This document shows, one piece after another, positions 7,278 to 15,714 of a stretch of 64,000 bases of DNA. The translations under genes and the position numbers were made by a program. How positions within the stretch are numbered: the stretch's first letter is position 1; each line of letters begins with the position of its first letter. The stretch is from Nocardioides humi. GTDB taxonomy: Bacteria; Actinomycetota; Actinomycetes; Propionibacteriales; Nocardioidaceae. The DNA lies in NCBI RefSeq assembly GCF_006494775.1, contig NZ_CP041146.1, positions 496,001 to 560,000 on the forward strand, written 5' to 3'. The notes below the pieces were generated by a model that was not told the DNA's origin, ran no database searches, and saw only the letters and a list, made by a program, of their open reading frames with translations.

Positions 7278-10066
7278 GCGAGCACCCCCTCGTCCCGACG
7301 GGTCGCCGGCTCCGGGACCGGCCGCGCTGCGTGGGCCATCCCCAGCGCCGTCCCCAGCGCGATGAGCAGCCAGACCGGCAGGTAGAGCTGCTCGCTGAGG
7401 AAGCAGGCCGCGGTGAGGGTGCCGGCGAAGGCGACCAGCACGGCGTCGGCGAGCGGGCGCAGCTGCGGGCTCCGGCGCGCGCGGACGGCGCCGCGCACGC
7501 CGTACCCGATCGCGGCGAGGAAGGCGGCGAGGGCCGGCAGGCCGAGCTCGGCGCTGACGTCGAGGTACATCTGGTGGGCCACGGTCTGCCGGACGACCGG
7601 CACCCCCGCGGGCACGTACTGCGCCGCGGCCGCCTCGAACCCGCCCGGTCCCTGCCCGAGCAGCGGGTGGCGGGCCGTCATCTCGGCCGCGATGGTCCAG
7701 GTCGTCACCCGGCGGTCGACGTTCTGGCTCGCGACGTGGTCCTTCTCCAGCAGGCTGCGGTCGACGGTGTCGGCGTGCGTCGCCCAGAGCGCGACGACGG
7801 CCACGCCGGCCGCCGCGGCGACGGCCACCGCGCTCGTGGCGCGGAGCGCGCCGATCGCCACCGCCACCACCGCCATGACGGCGAGGCCCAGCAGCGCCCC
7901 GCGGGAGAGCGTCGCCAGCGTGGCGACGACCAGTACGGCGGCGGCACCGGCCAGGAGCACGGCCGTCAGCGGCGTACGGCGCACCCGGAGCAGGGCGAAG
8001 GGCAGCGCCGCGATCATGAAGAAGGCGAGGTCGTTGGGGTCGGAGAGCGGGCCGCCCGCCCGGCCGCCGTCCTGGAGGAAGCCCACGGTCGCGACCAGCC
8101 CGGCGGCGGTGCAGGAGAGCAGGAACGCCGTCGCCAGCCGGCGGGCGACGACCTGCGGACCCGGCCGTCCCCGGGCGACGGTGTCGACCAGGACGACGAC
8201 CACCAGGACGTACGAGGTGTAGGTGAGCGCATGCGCGCCACCGGTCTCCGGGTCGGCGCCGGCGGCGGCGAACGAGGCCAGCAGCAGGAGGAGCAGGCAG
8301 CCGAGGGCGACGACGGCGGGCTGGCGCAGGCCCCGGGGCCGCGGGTCGACGACCAGCCGGGCCAGCCAGGCGAGGAAGAGGACGGCGCCGGCCACCTTGA
8401 CCGCCTGCGGGTGGACCTCGGCGAGCAGGTCCCCGAACGGCTCGACGACGACATAGCCGAGCGCCGCCCACTCGACCCGGTAGGCCGCGGCGGCGAGGAC
8501 GACGAGGCCGGCGATCCCCAGCAGCAGCAGGCCCGGCGAGGTCACCGCGGCGTACCCGCCGGCGGCGGCCAGGGCGACGATCGGGAGCACGCCCAGCCAG
8601 GCCGGGCGCACCCGCGCGAGCAGTGCGCGGGCGCCGGTGTGGTCGTCGACGTCGAGGAGCAGGAGGGTCCCGGCGTACGCTGCGAGCGCCGGGGCGGCCA
8701 CGACCGCGAGGCGCGGCAGCGCGTCCGGCGATCCGGGGACGACCCGGTCGAGGACCACGGCGACGCCGGCGAGAGCGGCGGCCGCGGTCGCCACCGGGGC
8801 CAGCCGGCGGAGCAGGCGCAGCAGGGCCGGCCGGTCGAGGCCGGGCACCCGGCGGCGCACCAGCGGCACGGCAGCGGCCACGGTGACCAGCCCGGCGGCG
8901 GCCTGGGCGGCGGCCGCCGCGGTGACGCCGTGGTCGACCACGGCGAGCAGCAGGCCGAGCAGGACGACGAGGTGGAGGGCGGTGAGGCGGAGCAGGTCCT
9001 GGGTGCGGCCGACCGACTTGAGGGTCGCGAGCAGCAGCTCCAGCAGGCACAGCAGGAGGCCGTAGACCGCCAGCCACCGCAGCGCGGGAACGGCGGGCGC
9101 CCACTGCTCCCCCAGCACGGTCAGCCGCGGGGCGAGAACCAGCAGGGCGACGTACAGGGGGACGACGAGGGCGTGCAGCACGACGGCTGCATCGACCGCG
9201 GCGCGGCCGATCTCGCTGCCGCGCAGCCGGCACAGGTGTGCGAACACGGCGCCCCCGATGACCAGCGCGATGAGGACGTACGGCATGGCCGCGAGGCGGA
9301 AGGCCATCGAGTAGACGCCGACGTCGTGCGGACCCAGCCGGTGGGCGACGATGACGTAGTCGAGGTTCAGCATCAGCAGGGTCAGCACGCTGCCGGCTGC
9401 CAGGCTGCGGCCGAAGACCAGCAGCGCCCGGACGTCCTCGCGGGACCAGCCGGGGCGGACCGGGCGGCGCACCGCCCAGAAGCCCGCGAGCACGACGACG
9501 GCGAGGGCGAGCTGTCCGTAGACGAGGGAGTACGCACCGCGGCCGGCGGCGAGGGCGCCGATGGTGACCACGGCACTCACCAGGTTGCCGGCGATGTCGG
9601 GCAGTACCCGTCGCCGGAAGTCGAGCGCACGGCGGAGCAGCTCGCCGCTGACGCCGGCGACCGCCACGAGCGGCGCGCACAGCACGACGCCGCGCAGCAC
9701 GCCGGCGCCGGTGTCGCCGGCCTGGAGCATCGTGGCCAGCCACGGCGCGGCGACCCAGACCACCGCGACCAGCGCCGTCGAGGTGGCCAGGGCCAGCGTG
9801 ACGGCGCTGCGGGCCGCGCGCTCGGCGTCGCCGCGCAGGTGGACGAGCGCGGTGCTGGTGCCGAGGTCGGACAGCACCGTCACCACGTTGAGGACGACGG
9901 AGCCGAGCGCGATCAGCCCGAACTCCCCCGGGTCCAGGACGGCGGCGAAGACGAGCAGCACCACGGTCTGGGCGGCCTTGGCGGTCGTCGCTCCGACCGC
10001 CAGCCAGCCGGCCCCGACGGTCGCTCGCGGCGCCGGGCGCTCGGGTGGGGCGAGGACCTGGGTCAC
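7259..10066 (-). CDS. Wzx flippase fused to Wzy/O-antigen-ligase-like polymerase
   Basis: 935 residues, about twice the length of either family. Residues 1-430 form a MOP-type flippase: AAVLDPGEFGLIALGSVVLN in the first helices, then SLAAGSVLTLLMLNLDYVIV and HRLGPHDVGVYSMAFRLAAM. After a further Ala/Val-rich membrane block, residues ~540-920 resemble the Wzy_C/O-antigen ligase family: GGPLSDPNDLAFFMIAALPF, a long periplasmic loop with RVTTWTIAAEMTARHPLLGQ followed by GPGGFE, then more helices. It would flip and polymerise the repeat unit in one polypeptide. GTG start at 10066 shares GTGA with the stop of the coiled-coil gene. No stop or base-composition break separates the halves, so the fusion looks genuine. 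Confidence 0.82.
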   Translation of the reverse strand: MTQVLAPPERPAPRATVGAGWLAVGATTAKAAQTVVLLVFAAVLDPGEFGLIALGSVVLNVVTVLSDLGTSTALVHLRGDAERAARSAVTLALATSTALVAVVWVAAPWLATMLQAGDTGAGVLRGVVLCAPLVAVAGVSGELLRRALDFRRRVLPDIAGNLVSAVVTIGALAAGRGAYSLVYGQLALAVVVLAGFWAVRRPVRPGWSREDVRALLVFGRSLAAGSVLTLLMLNLDYVIVAHRLGPHDVGVYSMAFRLAAMPYVLIALVIGGAVFAHLCRLRGSEIGRAAVDAAVVLHALVVPLYVALLVLAPRLTVLGEQWAPAVPALRWLAVYGLLLCLLELLLATLKSVGRTQDLLRLTALHLVVLLGLLLAVVDHGVTAAAAAQAAAGLVTVAAAVPLVRRRVPGLDRPALLRLLRRLAPVATAAAALAGVAVVLDRVVPGSPDALPRLAVVAAPALAAYAGTLLLLDVDDHTGARALLARVRPAWLGVLPIVALAAAGGYAAVTSPGLLLLGIAGLVVLAAAAYRVEWAALGYVVVEPFGDLLAEVHPQAVKVAGAVLFLAWLARLVVDPRPRGLRQPAVVALGCLLLLLLASFAAAGADPETGGAHALTYTSYVLVVVVLVDTVARGRPGPQVVARRLATAFLLSCTAAGLVATVGFLQDGGRAGGPLSDPNDLAFFMIAALPFALLRVRRTPLTAVLLAGAAAVLVVATLATLSRGALLGLAVMAVVAVAIGALRATSAVAVAAAAGVAVVALWATHADTVDRSLLEKDHVASQNVDRRVTTWTIAAEMTARHPLLGQGPGGFEAAAAQYVPAGVPVVRQTVAHQMYLDVSAELGLPALAAFLAAIGYGVRGAVRARRSPQLRPLADAVLVAFAGTLTAACFLSEQLYLPVWLLIALGTALGMAHAARPVPEPATRRDEGVLACASSS

Positions 10067-10782
10067 GGCTCCGGCCCTCCTCGGGCGGCGTCCGCGAGCA
10101 GCCGCTCCAGCGCGGCGCAGCGCTCCTGGAGCGAGGCGATCCCCTCGCCGAGCTGCGCGACGGCGTCCGCGAGGGTCCGGTGCAGGCCGGTGCCGGCGTC
10201 GATGACGTCGGCGAACGACCGGCGCCCGGCGGCGCGGACCTGCTCGGCCGCGATGTCGCCGGCGGCGGACCGCTCCGCCACCAGCTGGCGGGCGGCGTCG
10301 TCGGCCTCCCGGGCGGCGTTGCGGCGCGCGTCGTCGCGGACCCAGGTGGCCCGGTCCTCGGCGTACGCCGTCAGCTCGCCGGCGAGCTGCTCGACCCGGT
10401 CGCTGCAGGCGCGGCCCCATTCCTCGATGTCGGCCGCGATCCGCCGCGCGTCGGTCTCGGCCTCGGCGCGGATCCGCTCGGCGACCTGCTCGGCCTCACG
10501 GACGACGGACGCCGCCTGCACGCTCGCCTCGGCGTGGTCGCGCCGGGCGAGGTCGAGCAGCTCCGTGGCCTGCCGCCGGGCCACCTCGGTGGCGGACCGG
10601 GGCGCCGGGTCCGCAGGCGCGGGCTCGGCGAGCTCGGGCTCGGCGGGCTCGGCGGGGTCAGCGGGTTCGGCCGGCGCCGGCTCGGGGACGCCGCCCGCCG
10701 GCTCGGCGGCGAGCAGATCGTCGAGCGAGGTCCACGACCGCCGGGACGCGCGCTCGTCCCGCCCCCGGAACACCCGCCTCAC
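10063..10782 (-). CDS. Coiled-coil scaffold-like protein (DivIVA-like appearance)
   Basis: 239 residues. An N-terminal motif SWTSLDDLLA (about 15-24) is followed by a Pro/Ala/Glu linker, then a long Ala/Arg/Glu heptad coiled coil (about 70-185) and an amphipathic C-terminal helix GIASLQERCAALERLLADA. No membrane helix or catalytic motif. The layout matches the larger protein at 18091-19073: short F/L-DD-x-L motif, low-complexity linker, coiled coil, and a C-terminal block containing A-x-L and L-E-x-L-L. DivIVA-like coiled coils mark poles or septa in actinobacteria; a role in placing or tethering the polysaccharide machinery is inferred from its position. GTG start at 10782 overlaps the hydrolase stop by GTGA. 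Confidence 0.72.
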   Translation of the reverse strand: MRRVFRGRDERASRRSWTSLDDLLAAEPAGGVPEPAPAEPADPAEPAEPELAEPAPADPAPRSATEVARRQATELLDLARRDHAEASVQAASVVREAEQVAERIRAEAETDARRIAADIEEWGRACSDRVEQLAGELTAYAEDRATWVRDDARRNAAREADDAARQLVAERSAAGDIAAEQVRAAGRRSFADVIDAGTGLHRTLADAVAQLGEGIASLQERCAALERLLADAARGGPEP

Positions 10783-11941
10783 CGGCCCTGCACCTCCGCC
10801 TCGAAGGCGCGCAGCGCCGGCTTCGCGGTCAGGTCCGGGCCCAGCAGACCGAACCCGTCCTGGTACGACGCGGTGGGACCGTCGATGTCGCGGTACCAGA
10901 TGATCGGCCCGACGTAGGCGTAGCTCTCGCGGATCAGACGCACGGCGTCGCTGAGGTAGCGCGCCTGCTTGCGGGGCGTGACCGGGCGGTCCCACGCGTT
11001 GCCCTCGCTGTCGGTCCCGGTCGACCAGCCGAGCTCGGTGATCCAGATCTTCTTGTGGCGATCGCCCCACTCGTCCATCACCGCGCGCATCGCCGGGGTG
11101 TGGGTGAGCCGCCAGACGGCGCCGACCGAGGGGGTGTCGGGAGCGGCGTCGCTCGGCCCGACGTAGGGGTGGGTCGCCAGGACGTCGAAGCAGTCCTTGG
11201 CCCCGGCCCGGTAGGCCTTGCCCAGCCACGCGTCGTCGTTGTACATGAGACCGCCGAAGAGCACCGGCGAGTCGTCGTGCTCCTTGACGGCCGGGTAGGC
11301 GGCGCACAGCATCCGGGTGTAGGTGACCGGGTCGGCGCCGGTGAGGAAGCCGTCGAAGTTCGGCTCGTTCCACACCTCCCAGGCCGCGACGTCGTCGTGC
11401 CAGCGCTGCGCGGCCCGGCCGAGCGCGTTCGCGTAGTCCTGCGGGTTCGCCGGCGGGGCGTAGAGGCTCCCGGTCGTGCTGGCCCACGGCGGTGTCAGCC
11501 AGAAGGAGACGATCACCTGGAGGTTGCTGGCGCGGGCCCCGGCGAGGACGTCGTCGATGAGGCCGGCGTACCACGGGTCGAACGGGCCCGGGCCGTTCGG
11601 CTGGAGCGTGGCCCAGCCGACGTCGACCCGCACCCAGCGGGCACCGGAGGCGCTGAGCCGGTCCATCACCTTCAGCGCCCGGCGCGCATCCGCCCGGTGG
11701 TGCGCGGAGAGCTGGAAGCCCAGCGCGTCGTCGCCGCGGCGCGGCTCCGCGTCGTTGGAGGGGGCCGCGGACGGGTCGGTGGACGGGGTGGCGGACGGGC
11801 GGGGGCTCTCCTGCCCGGTGGCGGGCCGGTGCCCGACGCCGGACTGCGAGCGGGCGTCGAGCTGCCACGGCAGCGCCGCCCCAGGAGCCACAGCCCGATG
11901 ATGCCGGCCACCACCAGGCTGCGGCGGACGACGACGGTCAT
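10779..11941 (-). CDS. Secreted glycoside hydrolase (GH5/GH39-like), apparent 1-base frameshift
   Basis: The hydrolase frame contains ARWVRVDVGWATLQP, VIVSFWLTPPWA, WEVWNEPNFDGF (acid/base Glu in NEP) and IWITELGWSTG (nucleophile Glu), typical of clan GH-A enzymes. The only start that overlaps the deacetylase stop (ATGA, 11938-11941) lies in another frame and encodes VVVRRSLVVAGIIGLWLLG, a good signal peptide or anchor. One extra C in the run at 11879-11882 joins the two into LLGAALPWQLDAR, giving 387 residues. I regard the break as a likely sequence error. Exported hydrolases in such loci trim or release the polymer. If the break is real, an unexported version could start at an internal GTG. 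Confidence 0.78.
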
Positions 11942-12819
11942 CGTGCACCTCCGGTCGATTCGTGGGTGTCGCACTCCACCCGGGGCGCACGTCCGACGAG
12001 GTCGTGCGCCTTGCGGCGGAGCAGCGGGACGCGGTCCGTCGCGAGACGGGCGCGCGGGTAGTGCCGGTGCAGCTTGATCCGGAAGGACCGCAGGGTGTCG
12101 GTGGCGTTGACGTCCACCCGCCCGTTGGCGAACCCCGGCACCGCGTCGTGGACGGCGAAGGCGTGGTCGTAGCCCGCCCGCTCGACCGCCAGCCGGACCC
12201 GCGCGTCGTGGGCGCCGTACGGGAAGGCGAAGGACCGCACCGGCCGGCCGACGACCCGGGCCAGCTCGGCCCGGGTCTCGACGACCTGGCGGCGCAGGTC
12301 GGCGTCGCCGAGCCGGGTGAGGTCGGCGTGGTCGAAGCCGTGTGCGCCGATCGCCATCCCGGCGGCGGACACCTCGCGCAGCTCGGCCGCCGACAGCAGC
12401 GGGTGCCGGTAGCGCGCGGCCAGCCAGTCCGAGCGGCCGCCGACCAGGCCGGCGGGGACGTAGAGGACGCTGGGCACCCCGAGCGACACGAGGATCGGCG
12501 CGGCGTGCTCGCCGACGCCGACATACCCGTCGTCGAAGGTGATCAGCACCGCCTTCCGCGGCACGTCGGCACCGCGGAGCGCGGCGGCGTACGTCGTCTC
12601 GTCGATCGGCACGTATCCCGCCTCCAGCAGGTGCTCGACCTGCTGGCGGAAGGCGTCCGGCGCGACGAACATGCCGTAGGGGTCGCGCGCGGAGCTGACC
12701 CGCTCGATCCCGTGGTACATCAGCACCCGCACCCGTCGCGCGCTCGAACGGGGTCCCCGGCGAGTTGTTCGCCGGAGGCGCGAAACGGGGGAGAGCGAAG
12801 AATTCGGTGGGGTGTTCAT
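11938..12819 (-). CDS. Polysaccharide deacetylase (NodB/CE4 domain)
   Basis: 293 residues. The CE4 motifs are intact: VLMYHGIE, ITFDDGYVGVGEHA (the Asp-Asp pair), IGAHGFDHADL (His-x3-His metal ligands), and SFAFPYGAHD. The enzyme removes N-acetyl groups from a glycan using a divalent metal. No signal peptide is evident, but an Arg-rich N-terminus (RLRRTTRRG) is present; it may act in the cytoplasm or be exported by an unrecognised signal. Start at 12819 overlaps the Wzz-like gene (ATGA). With the adjacent hydrolase it forms a polymer-modification pair, as in poly-N-acetylglucosamine-type systems, though the polymer here is unknown. Confidence 0.87.
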   Translation of the reverse strand: MNTPPNSSLSPVSRLRRTTRRGPRSSARRVRVLMYHGIERVSSARDPYGMFVAPDAFRQQVEHLLEAGYVPIDETTYAAALRGADVPRKAVLITFDDGYVGVGEHAAPILVSLGVPSVLYVPAGLVGGRSDWLAARYRHPLLSAAELREVSAAGMAIGAHGFDHADLTRLGDADLRRQVVETRAELARVVGRPVRSFAFPYGAHDARVRLAVERAGYDHAFAVHDAVPGFANGRVDVNATDTLRSFRIKLHRHYPRARLATDRVPLLRRKAHDLVGRAPRVECDTHESTGGAR

Positions 12820-13382
12820 GGGACACGCTGCCTGATCTGGTAGATTCCGCCGGCCAGCAGCAGGCCGGCCAGGGTGAGCAGGGCCGCGAGGTAGAGCGTG
12901 CGCGGCGGGTCCGAGGTCACGCCGGCCCGGCCGGCCTCGACGACGACCACCACCTTGGCGGTCTCGTCGGTCTCGCCGAGCTGCTCGGCCCGCGCGGCCA
13001 GGCCGTTGGCGACGTCGATCGCGACGTCCTCGTCGGTCGAGGTGGCGGCGATCCGCACGGTGGAGGTGCCGGGGTCGCGGGTGGTCGTCACCGTGACCTC
13101 GGGCCGGTGGTCGGAGGACGTCACCGAGTCCGCGACCCGGGCGGCGCTCTCCTTGGCGCCGAGCGCGACGCCGTACTCGTGGGCCTGCATCTCGATGCTG
13201 TCGGCGGACTGCTCGGCGGTCAGCGGCCGCAGGGCGATCGCGCTGGTGGCGGTGTACTGGGTGGGCATCAGCAGGATCAGCTGGACGCCGAAGGTGACCA
13301 ACAGCGCCAGCCCGCCGACCAGCAGGCCGATGGAGCGCCACTGCTCCCGCTGCCGTCGGGACTGCCCCTCGGTGGTCACCAT
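12816..13382 (-). CDS. Wzz-like polysaccharide co-polymerase, short form
   Basis: 188 residues with two membrane helices (about 19-40 and 163-180) flanking a mostly polar loop, the outline of Wzz/chain-length determinant proteins but with a small loop. PTQYTATSAIALRP after helix 1 is the usual post-TM1 strand (Y-x-A-x-A/S). There is no kinase domain. The loop strands TVRIAATSTDEDVAIDVANG match the family pattern of two strands then a helix. It is expected to set polymer length with a Wzy polymerase. ATG at 13382, 27 bases after the bifunctional transferase. Confidence 0.75.
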   Translation of the reverse strand: MVTTEGQSRRQREQWRSIGLLVGGLALLVTFGVQLILLMPTQYTATSAIALRPLTAEQSADSIEMQAHEYGVALGAKESAARVADSVTSSDHRPEVTVTTTRDPGTSTVRIAATSTDEDVAIDVANGLAARAEQLGETDETAKVVVVVEAGRAGVTSDPPRTLYLAALLTLAGLLLAGGIYQIRQRVP

Positions 13383-13409
13383 GGTCGTGTGTCTCCTCGT
13401 GCTCGGGGG

Positions 13410-15554
13410 TCAGGGCGCCGTCACGCCACGGGCTCGGCGGTGGCGCAGGGTGGCCGACACCGCGCCGTACGCCTTGGCGAGGTCGCGGGCCGCCGCGACA
13501 CCCGGGACCAGCGCCGCGGTGCGCAGGGGCGCGGGGCTGCGCAGGGCGCGGGCGACCGGCAGCGAGAGGTACGCCGCCGCACCGAGGCCCGCCACCACGC
13601 GGGCGCGCGGGCCGCCCCGGGCCGCCACGACGACCGCGGTGCCGTAGGCGGCCACCCGGGCGAGGTCGCGGCCGAGCAGCCGCCGGTCGAGGGAGTCGCC
13701 GCTGCCCTCGCCGTAGCGCCGGTACATGGTCAGGTTCGCCCGGAAGGTCGGGCGCTGCGCCCACACCACCTCGGCGTCGCGGACCATCGCGGCCCGGCCG
13801 CCGGCGGCCACGACCGCGCGGCCGAAGAGGACGTCCTCGCCGGTCGCGAGGTGCTCGGGGAAGCCGCCGGCCGCGCGCCAGGCGTCGCGGCGGAAGGCCA
13901 CCGAGCGCCCGGTCGGCATCGTCGGGTCGAAGCTGCGGCCGAGGAAGCGGCCGTAGGCCCGCACCAGCGGGGTCGGCCGGGCGAGCTCCTCGACGACCGG
14001 GTACCCCACGGCCGCGAGGGCGTGCTCCCAGACGCGGGTGGCGGCGACGCTGTAGGTGCCGGTCCACAGGGCGACGTCGGGATGCCGGTCGAACGCCCGG
14101 CGCAGCGCCGCGAGCCACCCGGGCGCCGGGACGCAGCCCGCGTCGGTGCAGGCGACGGCGTCGTGGGCGGCCGCCTCGATGCCGACGTTGCGTCCGCGCG
14201 AGATGCCCGCACCGGGCTCGACGAGGAGCCGGACCCGGGGGTCGCGGTCCGCGACGCCCGCGACGAGGGACGTCGTGCCGTCGGTCGAGCCGCCGTCGAC
14301 GACGACCAGCTCGTCCCGGGGGCCGAGCTGGGGCAGCAGCGCCCCCAGCAGCGCGACGACCGCGTCCCGGTCGTCGAGGACGGTGGTGACGACGCTGACG
14401 GCCGGGCCGGTGGGGGCGCGGCCGACGCCGGGGCGGTGGGCCAGCTCGGCGAGGAAGTCGACCAGCCGGTCCGCCGCGTCGGCGGCGTCCGGGAAGTCGC
14501 GGGAGCGGTCGGCCGCGGCGGCGCCGAGCCGCTGCCGCGCGCGGTCGTCGGCGAGCGTCGCCAGCGCGGCGGCCACCTCGGACGGGCGACCGGGGCGCAC
14601 GACGACCGCGCCGTCGCCGGCGATGTCGTCCACCGGCGGCACGACGACCACGGGCACGCCGCCGGTCGCCGCCTCGAGCGCGGACATCCCGAACGCCTCA
14701 CGGACCCAGGGCTCGGCCGGGGTCGGCTTGGTCAACACGGCGACGGCGTCGAAGGCGGTCACCACCCGGGCGAACTCCGGCACGTCGCCGAGGAAGCGGA
14801 CCCGGTCCGCGAGCCCCAGCTCGTCGGCGAGCGCGACCAGGCGTGCGTGCTCCCCCGGATCGGCCGGATCCGCAAGGCCCGCGACCGCGAGGTCCCAGCC
14901 GTGGCCGCCGGGCTCGGCCAGGGCGCGGACCGCGTCGTCGATCCCCTTGTACGCCGTGATCCGCGCGCCCATGCCGAGCAGCAGGCGGTCCTCGTCGATC
15001 CGGACGCCGAGCCGCTCCCGGGCCGCGGCCCGGGTCAGCGGGGCGGGCATCCGGGGCGGGTGCAGGACCAGGCCGTTGCGCGGGTCGCGTCCCTCGACCA
15101 GCCAGGAGCTGGTCGAGACCTGGCCGTCGGTGATCCGGTCGAGGAGCCCGACCAGGCGGCCCGAGAAGGACGCGTCGTGGCGCACCCAGACCACGGGCAG
15201 CCCGAGGGACCGGGCGGCCGGAGCCGTCACCAGCGCGGCCTTGACGCCGTGGGCGACCACCACGTCGGGGCGGATCCGGCGCAGGTGGGGCAGGATGCGG
15301 GCCTGGGTCCGCAGCAGGCCGGCGGCCGAGCGCTCGTCCGGCAGCACGACCACCGGGCGGTCGCGGGCCTCCCACTGGGCGGCCGTCGGCCCGGCACCCA
15401 GCGCGATCAGGCCGAGGTCGAGGCGCTCGGTGGCGTCGGCCAGGTGGAGCTGCCATCGCTCCGCACCGCCGAGGACGCCCCCCGCCTGCACGACCGTCAC
15501 CCGGAGACGGGACCGCCCGTCGCCGTGCGGCGTGCCTCCGCGGCGCTGGGACAT
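13410..15554 (-). CDS. Bifunctional glycosyltransferase, GT4-GT2 fusion
   Basis: 714 residues in two catalytic parts. Residues ~15-380 are a GT4: VTVVQAGGVLGGAERWQLHL, VVVAHGVKAALVTAP, LLLGMGARITAYKGIDDAVR, and the block EPWVREAFGMSALEAATGG. Residues ~395-714 are a GT2: VSVVTTVLDDRDAVVALLGA, LVVVDGGSTDGTTSL, ISRGRNVGIEAA, then CTDAGCVPAPGW (DxD-like acidic site) and an ED-type acceptor motif ATGEDVLFGRAVV. One protein could add two successive sugars with retaining and inverting chemistry. Start ATG at 15554 has GGAGG 9 bases upstream. A 145-bp gap separates it from the upstream Wzz-kinase gene, one of the few breaks in the operon. Confidence 0.88.
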   Translation of the reverse strand: MSQRRGGTPHGDGRSRLRVTVVQAGGVLGGAERWQLHLADATERLDLGLIALGAGPTAAQWEARDRPVVVLPDERSAAGLLRTQARILPHLRRIRPDVVVAHGVKAALVTAPAARSLGLPVVWVRHDASFSGRLVGLLDRITDGQVSTSSWLVEGRDPRNGLVLHPPRMPAPLTRAAARERLGVRIDEDRLLLGMGARITAYKGIDDAVRALAEPGGHGWDLAVAGLADPADPGEHARLVALADELGLADRVRFLGDVPEFARVVTAFDAVAVLTKPTPAEPWVREAFGMSALEAATGGVPVVVVPPVDDIAGDGAVVVRPGRPSEVAAALATLADDRARQRLGAAAADRSRDFPDAADAADRLVDFLAELAHRPGVGRAPTGPAVSVVTTVLDDRDAVVALLGALLPQLGPRDELVVVDGGSTDGTTSLVAGVADRDPRVRLLVEPGAGISRGRNVGIEAAAHDAVACTDAGCVPAPGWLAALRRAFDRHPDVALWTGTYSVAATRVWEHALAAVGYPVVEELARPTPLVRAYGRFLGRSFDPTMPTGRSVAFRRDAWRAAGGFPEHLATGEDVLFGRAVVAAGGRAAMVRDAEVVWAQRPTFRANLTMYRRYGEGSGDSLDRRLLGRDLARVAAYGTAVVVAARGGPRARVVAGLGAAAYLSLPVARALRSPAPLRTAALVPGVAAARDLAKAYGAVSATLRHRRARGVTAP

Positions 15555-15681
15555 CTCGTTCCTCCGGTTCGTCTCGGCCAGGACGGCGGTCGGGTCCGCC
15601 GGTCATCCCTCTAGTGCGGCGCGGGGGCGGCCGTGATCCGTCGCGGGACCGGTTTTTCGGATGGTTCTCAGCTCGGATGCG

Positions 15682-15714
15682 CGGCTCAGAAGGGGCGGCT
15701 CAGAAGGGGCGGCT
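15682..15714. repeat. 14-bp direct duplication at a gene end
   Basis: The unit CGGCTCAGAAGGGG occurs twice head to tail (15682-15695, 15696-15709) plus a third partial CGGCT. Each copy carries a TGA on the minus strand, in different frames, so whichever frame is read the Wzz-kinase gene ends here. It looks like a recent slippage event. Confidence 0.85.

Noticed and set aside
7259..10066. Fusion produced by a lost stop or frameshift
   Set aside because: Both halves share one frame with steady codon bias and membrane helices through the junction. No alternative start with a ribosome site was seen between them. Not fully excluded.
7331..10903. A 1190-codon + strand open frame opposite the Wzx-Wzy fusion
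   Set aside because: Gln/Arg/Gly-rich shadow sequence; the minus strand has membrane helices and family motifs.
12765..15614. A 949-codon + strand open frame across the deacetylase, Wzz and glycosyltransferase genes
   Set aside because: It spans several clear minus-strand genes and has antisense composition without motifs.
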